Below are positions 59,947-64,000 of a stretch of 64,000 nucleotides of DNA, piece after piece (position 1 is the first letter of the stretch; each line of letters starts with the position of its first letter). The notes beneath the pieces were generated by a model that searched no databases, was not told where the DNA came from, and saw only the letters and a program-made list of their open reading frames with translations. The DNA is from WQXF01 sp031552825 (lineage in GTDB: Bacteria; Bacillota; Clostridia; Christensenellales; Aristaeellaceae). The position numbers and the translations under genes were made by a program. The stretch lies in the NCBI GenBank assembly GCA_031552825.1, contig JAVBMD010000011.1, forward strand, positions 1-64,000. The letters run 5' to 3'.

Positions 59947-61071
59947 TTATTGCAGCGTAAAGTGGATCGCAACCGGCGCGTGGTCGCTGAACTGGTAATT
60001 CTGCCCTTCCCAAAGCAGGGTGGACACATCGCTGACCAGTACGTTTTCCGAGGTGATGAAGCCGTCGATCACCCAAACCATGCTGTCGTCTGGTTGATAG
60101 GGGTAGGCCGTGGAGCGGCAGGTTGGTGCGTTGGTAGGGTATTGGAAGGTGTAGCCGTTTTCCTTCAAGAAGGTCTTGAACTCCTCGGGCAGCGTTTGTG
60201 CCCAAGCCTCGTTATCCTTGGCGGCATCGTATTTGAAGAAGTCGCTGGGGTTTCCGCCGAAGGAGGAGATCAGATCATGGTTGAAATCTCCGCCCATCAC
60301 GATGTAGTTGCCCACTTGCCGCTCGGCGGCAAGGAAGGCCTGCACGCGCTCCAACTGCGCGGCGCGGATGGTGCCGCCTGCATCGTAGGCTGAGAGGTGA
60401 ACGTTGACCAGCACCAGCTGTTTGCCGTTCTCCAGCGCGACGCGGCTAACCGCGAAGCAGCGATCCAGATCAAACATCTTGGCAAACAGCGCGTCGGTGA
60501 TGGGCAACTCCACCCGCTGCGCGTCGGGCTGCAGCGCATAGCGCGAGAATACGGCGATGCCCGACTTCACCGAGCCGTGCGGATCGTGGAACGGATAGGG
60601 CAGGAAGGGTGCGTGGAAGTTCTGGGCATACAGATGATCGTATCCCTTGAAGGCATCGGAGAACACTTGGTATTGATTGATGCCGTAGCTGCGGGTGGAG
60701 CGGGTGTCGATCTCCTGCACGAACAGGAAATCGGGCTGAATGCTTTGCGCCAATGCCGCCGCTCCGTCGCTATTCTTGGCAACGTCTTCTTTGCTCAGGC
60801 CGGTGCTGTGCGTGCCGCCGTCCATAAAGAAATCATATCCCGGGCTGTACGCGCCAAAGCCGATATTAAAGGTAGCGGCGGTAAAGGTTTGCCCGGCGAC
60901 CGGCTGAGCGGAGCTCTCGTGGACAATCGCCAGCGGTTGATCACCGATGCGGTAATAGGAGAGCAACACGTAGCCCACATAGCCCGCGGCAAAAACCAAC
61001 GCGACGATGAGCAGCCAAAGGATGGTTTTCAAGGCGATTCGAAAGCCAGACTTTTTCGTTTTCGTTTCCAT
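59947..61071 (-). CDS. Membrane-anchored endonuclease/exonuclease/phosphatase-family protein
   Basis: A 374-residue protein with one N-terminal membrane anchor (IALKTILWLLIVALVFAAGY) and an extracytoplasmic EEP domain: AATFNIGFGAY, FLFVQEID, LVNVHLSAYDAGG, VMGGDFNHDL and the final SDHAPVAIHF. All core catalytic positions look intact. The fold covers nucleases, sphingomyelinases and inositol phosphatases, so the substrate cannot be given. It has its own promoter and terminator and no obvious tie to the purine genes. Confidence 0.87.
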   Translation of the reverse strand: METKTKKSGFRIALKTILWLLIVALVFAAGYVGYVLLSYYRIGDQPLAIVHESSAQPVAGQTFTAATFNIGFGAYSPGYDFFMDGGTHSTGLSKEDVAKNSDGAAALAQSIQPDFLFVQEIDTRSTRSYGINQYQVFSDAFKGYDHLYAQNFHAPFLPYPFHDPHGSVKSGIAVFSRYALQPDAQRVELPITDALFAKMFDLDRCFAVSRVALENGKQLVLVNVHLSAYDAGGTIRAAQLERVQAFLAAERQVGNYIVMGGDFNHDLISSFGGNPSDFFKYDAAKDNEAWAQTLPEEFKTFLKENGYTFQYPTNAPTCRSTAYPYQPDDSMVWVIDGFITSENVLVSDVSTLLWEGQNYQFSDHAPVAIHFTLQ

Positions 61072-61118
61072 GCAATGCCTCGTTTCGTATGTTCTGTTTA
61101 GGGGATGTCTATGCCGCT

Positions 61119-61147
61119 ATTATACGACGGTCAAGCGATTATTGAAA
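61119..61147 (-). promoter_or_regulatory. Promoter of EEP-family gene
   Basis: Minus strand TTTCAA (61142-61147), 17-base spacer, TATAAT (61119-61124). Confidence 0.55.
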
Positions 61148-61162
61148 GAAATATCGTAGTGT

Positions 61163-61206
61163 AAAAGGAATCCGCCCGAGCCAATTGATTCGAGCGGATT
61201 CCTTTT
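61163..61206. terminator. Bidirectional terminator after arcC
   Basis: Perfect 13-bp arms AAAAGGAATCCGC/GCGGATTCCTTTT (61163-61175, 61194-61206); T-rich on both strands. It ends the minus-strand ygeY-ygeW-arcC transcript. Confidence 0.85.
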
Positions 61207-61249
61207 GTTTGAGCAGCGGAAGCTGCGTGGTTAGCTGTGACACTAGATG

Positions 61250-62179
61250 TTACTTGATGATCGTGCCAGTCTTGCCTGCGATGCCGTCCTTTGCTTTCTC
61301 CAGCAGCGTAATCAGCGCGTAACGCTCCGGCGCGCTCTCAGCGAAGTCCAGCGCAGCCTGCACCTTAGGCAGCATAGAGCCGGGCGCGAACTGGCCCTCG
61401 GCAATATAACGGCGCACTTCCTCGGGCGACAGGGTATCTAGCCAGCGTTGATCCGGCTTGCCGAAGTTGACGGCCACCTTCTCCACGGCGGTAAGGATGA
61501 TGAGGCAATCGGCATCCAGCATCTGCGCCATGCGGCAGGAGGCGAAATCCTTGTCGATCACCGCGCCGACGCCTTTTAAGTGATGCCCCTCGGCGACGAC
61601 CGGGATGCCGCCGCCGCCCGAGGCGATGACCACCTGCCCGGCGGCCAGCAGATCCTTGATGGTCTCGATCTCAACGATCTCCACCGGCTTCGGCGAGGCC
61701 ACCACGCGGCGGTAGCCGCGGCCGGAGTCCTCGACCATGGTGTAGCCCTTCTCGCGGGCAAGGCGGTCAGCTTCAGCTTTATCGACGAACGCGCCGATGG
61801 GCTTGGTGGGCTTGGAGAAAGCAGGATCCTCGGGATCAACGCGCACCTGCGTCAGCACGGTGGAGACCGGCTTGTGGATGCCGCGATCCAGCAATTCCTC
61901 GCGCAGCGCGTTTTGCAGATCGTAACCGATGTAACCTTGGCTCATCGCCACACAAACCGAGAGGGGAGCCATCGGCTGATCGTGTACCTTGCTGTACTCC
62001 GCCATGGCGTTCTGGATCATGCCGACCTGCGGGCCGTTTCCGTGGGAGAGGATAACCTCATGCCCCTGCTCGATCAGATCGGCGATGGCTTTGGAGGTTT
62101 CCTTCACGGCGATCATTTGCTCCGGCAGGTTGTTTCCCAACGCGTTACCGCCTAGGGCAATGACGATTTTTTTGCCCAT
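61250..62179 (-). CDS. arcC: Carbamate kinase
   Basis: A 309-residue amino-acid-kinase-fold enzyme making ATP from carbamoyl phosphate and ADP. Motifs: KKIVIALGGNALG, ILSHGNGPQVGMIQNAMAEY, VVASPKPVEIVE and VIASGGGGIPV. Beside ygeW, it would recover ATP from carbamoyl groups released during purine breakdown. Starts 10 bases after ygeW, in the same operon. Confidence 0.96.
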   Translation of the reverse strand: MGKKIVIALGGNALGNNLPEQMIAVKETSKAIADLIEQGHEVILSHGNGPQVGMIQNAMAEYSKVHDQPMAPLSVCVAMSQGYIGYDLQNALREELLDRGIHKPVSTVLTQVRVDPEDPAFSKPTKPIGAFVDKAEADRLAREKGYTMVEDSGRGYRRVVASPKPVEIVEIETIKDLLAAGQVVIASGGGGIPVVAEGHHLKGVGAVIDKDFASCRMAQMLDADCLIILTAVEKVAVNFGKPDQRWLDTLSPEEVRRYIAEGQFAPGSMLPKVQAALDFAESAPERYALITLLEKAKDGIAGKTGTIIK

Positions 62180-62189
62180 TTATCTCACC

Positions 62190-63386
62190 TTACTTCTGAA
62201 ACCAGCGTGCGGCGCCGGCGCTCTCCAGCGCGGCCAGCGTGGCGGCGGGATCCTTTGTCTTGGCCAAGAAAATCATCGCGGCGATGACATAGGGCTTAAA
62301 GGAAGCCTCGCGGTAGAGCGGGGTGCGGTAGCGATCGAACACCGTGGCGGCGACTTCGCCCTCCTTGCAGCTCACGCCGCTGATGTCAGCGGGCAGACAG
62401 TGCATGTACAGCGCCTTGCCGCCCTTGGTGGAAGCCATAAGCTCCTCTGTGCATTCCCAATCCTTGTGCTGGGCGTTCTGGGCGAGCAGTTCCTTCTCCA
62501 GCGCCTTGATGCCGTCGAAATCGCTCTTGCCGTAGAGATCGGTGCGCTTTTCCATCGCGGCGAAGGGAGCCCAGCTCTTGGGATACACGATATCGGCATC
62601 CTTGAAGGCCTCTGCCATGTTGTTGGTGCGCTTAAAGCTGCCGCCAGACTTGGCGGCGTTGGCGGTGGCAACCGCCTCGACCTCGGGCATTACTTCGTAT
62701 CCCTCGGGATGCGCCAGCACGACATCCATGCCGAAGCGGGTCATCAGGCCGATGATGCCCTGCGGCACCGATAACGGCTTGCCATAGGAGGGGGAATATG
62801 CCCAAGACATAGCGATCTTCTTGCCCTTGAGGTTTTCAAGGCCGCCGAAGTGCTCGATCAGGTGCGCGGCGTCGGCCATAGATTGGGTGGGGTGGTCGAT
62901 GTCGCACTGCAGGTTGACCAGCGTGGGCTTCTGGGCGAGCACGCCGTCCTTGTTGCCCTGCGTCACCGAATCGACAACCTCGTGCATGTAGGCATTGCCC
63001 TTGCCGATATACATGTCGTCGCGAATGCCGATGACGTCGGCCATGAAGGAAATCATGTTGGCGGTTTCGCGCACCGTCTCGCCATGGGCGATCTGGGACT
63101 TGCCCTCGTCCAGATCCGACACCGTCAGGCCAAGCAGGTTGCAGGCCGAGGCGAAGGAGAAGCGGGTGCGGGTGGAGTTGTCACGGAACAGGGAAACGCC
63201 TAGGCCGCTATCAAAGATCTTGGTGGAAATGTTGCGCTCGCGCAGGTTGCGCAGCGCCTCGGCGACGGTGAACACCGACTTCAATTCGGCTTCGCTCTTT
63301 TCCCACGTGAGGAAGAAATCGCCTTCATACATGGTGTTGTTGCCCAAACCGCGCAGGATTTCGAGGCTCTTCTTTAGATCGCTCAT
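62190..63386 (-). CDS. ygeW: YgeW knotted carbamoyltransferase
   Basis: A 398-residue transcarbamylase with the carbamoyl-phosphate motif FRDNSTRTRFSFASACNLLG. The substrate half has CDIDHPTQSMADAAHLIEHF, MSWAYSPSYGKPLSVPQG and MHCLPADI. Its extended sequence matches YgeW rather than ornithine carbamoyltransferase (ArgF). YgeW is part of the widely distributed purine-degradation gene set; its true acceptor is not certain (2,3-diaminopropionate-type compounds have been proposed). RBS AAAGGAGAATCATC. Confidence 0.93.
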   Translation of the reverse strand: MSDLKKSLEILRGLGNNTMYEGDFFLTWEKSEAELKSVFTVAEALRNLRERNISTKIFDSGLGVSLFRDNSTRTRFSFASACNLLGLTVSDLDEGKSQIAHGETVRETANMISFMADVIGIRDDMYIGKGNAYMHEVVDSVTQGNKDGVLAQKPTLVNLQCDIDHPTQSMADAAHLIEHFGGLENLKGKKIAMSWAYSPSYGKPLSVPQGIIGLMTRFGMDVVLAHPEGYEVMPEVEAVATANAAKSGGSFKRTNNMAEAFKDADIVYPKSWAPFAAMEKRTDLYGKSDFDGIKALEKELLAQNAQHKDWECTEELMASTKGGKALYMHCLPADISGVSCKEGEVAATVFDRYRTPLYREASFKPYVIAAMIFLAKTKDPAATLAALESAGAARWFQK

Positions 63387-63414
63387 GATGATTCTCCTTT
63401 AATGCTTTATGGAT

Positions 63415-64000
63415 TTACTTGCAGTACAGCGTGGGCATCGCGGCATACACCGCGGCACAGTTGACCAGATCGAGCTTCCAGGTCTTTTCGTTGGGGGCAT
63501 GCGCCTGCGCCTCAGCGCCGGGGCCGAAGCCGATGCAGGGGATGCCGTTGCGGCCCATGATGGACACGCCGTTGGTTGAGAAGGTCCACTTATCGGTAAG
63601 CGGGCGCGCCTTGCGCATCGCCGCGGTCTCAGCAGAGCCCATGCGGGAGTCGCCGTGCAGCCCTTTGTGGGCTTCCTCCATGGCCTTGGTGATCGGATGA
63701 TCCTCGGGGATAACCCAAGTGGGAAAGTAGCACTCGATGGGGTAGACCAGCCCGGTGTAGGCGGGGCGGTCATAATCGTACATCGAAACCTTGACGTCGG
63801 CGCCGTACTTTTTAACGGCGGGCAGCGCACGGATCTCGTCCAGGCAGCTTTCCCAAGTTTCTCCGGCGGTCATACGGCGGTCCAGCGACACGGCGCAGGA
63901 ATCGGCCACGGCGCAGCGGGAGGGGGAAGTGAAGAAAATTTCGGAGGCGGTAACGGTGCCGCGCCCTAAGAAACGGGCTTCCTTCCACTCCTTGTTGTAC
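63415..64000 (-). CDS. ygeY: YgeY-type M20 metallohydrolase (5' end beyond window)
   Basis: The C-terminal ~195 residues of an M20-family dinuclear metallohydrolase, open to the window's right edge. EARFLGRGTVTASEIFF, ADSCAVSLDRRMTAGET, STNGVSIMGRNGIPCIGFGPG and the C-terminal metal-site region APNEKTWKLDLV match YgeY, listed as a selenium-linked or urate-linked hydrolase. It would hydrolyse an amide of a ring-opened purine product. It lies 28 bases upstream of ygeW in the same operon; a partner ygeX may follow beyond the edge, which cannot be seen. Confidence 0.9.
   Translation of the reverse strand, partial: YNKEWKEARFLGRGTVTASEIFFTSPSRCAVADSCAVSLDRRMTAGETWESCLDEIRALPAVKKYGADVKVSMYDYDRPAYTGLVYPIECYFPTWVIPEDHPITKAMEEAHKGLHGDSRMGSAETAAMRKARPLTDKWTFSTNGVSIMGRNGIPCIGFGPGAEAQAHAPNEKTWKLDLVNCAAVYAAMPTLYCK

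Noticed and set aside
1..64000. CRISPR arrays, transposases, integrases, tRNA and rRNA genes
   Set aside because: No regularly spaced direct repeats, no recombinase-like proteins and no tRNA-like cloverleaf were seen; the window reads as stable chromosomal sequence.

Overview
The window is a gene-dense, high-GC stretch of chromosome from what looks like an anaerobic, endospore-forming member of the Clostridia. A complete spoIIIAA-AH operon, a BofC-like protein and an Asp23/AmaP/DUF2273 module point to a spore-forming Firmicute. The strong GGAGG ribosome sites and frequent GTG/TTG starts agree with that. I cannot assign a genus. I see no tRNA, rRNA, insertion sequence, prophage or CRISPR array.

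Layout. 1-1.2 kb (minus): end of an ECF-type vitamin uptake cassette. 1.3-5.96 kb: topoisomerase subunits (parE/parC-like). 6.0-9.7 kb: a ribose-type sugar ABC importer, then an aldehyde dehydrogenase that converges on an HxlR regulator. 11.7-18.0 kb: a large zinc-ribbon membrane protein, a DUF6106-like protein, a cysteine desulfurase/ThiI pair for tRNA thiolation and an AlkZ-like winged-helix protein. 18.1-23.7 kb: an L,D-transpeptidase and the spoIIIA operon. 23.7-33.6 kb: Asp23 module, nusB, a TsaD paralogue, folD, xseAB, ispA, DUF212, dxs and tlyA. 33.8-38.3 kb: RNase J, a YlbF-like protein, MltG and a U32 protein. 38.4-44.1 kb: ROK kinase, GtrA, an LCP-like protein, BofC-like, and argGH on the minus strand.

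Two regions deserve most attention. At 44.2-48.4 kb a four-gene cassette encodes a solute-binding/VWA lipoprotein, an XpaC-like protein, a second solute-binding protein and a TelA-like protein. It has no transporter genes and is translationally coupled to mocA. At 48.4-64.0 kb lies an anaerobic purine/urate catabolic island: mocA, ssnA, ygfK, a hydantoinase-type amidohydrolase, an XdhD-like fused molybdenum hydroxylase and an NCS2 xanthine/urate permease on plus, with arcC, ygeW and ygeY on minus. The permease would import the purine. The molybdenum hydroxylase, YgfK, SsnA and hydantoinase would reduce or open the ring. YgeY, YgeW and ArcC would process carbamoylated or diamino acid products and recover ATP.

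The strongest regulatory candidates sit inside this island. The 359-base gap before ssnA holds a promoter, a 20-codon leader ORF with an ideal ribosome site, several RNA hairpins and an intrinsic terminator, which together look like an attenuator. The gap before the permease holds a perfect 10-bp-arm hairpin whose loop carries the ribosome site of a 15-codon leader ORF. Others are a perfect 12-bp inverted repeat straddling the argG -35 box and a hairpin next to the RNase J ribosome site.
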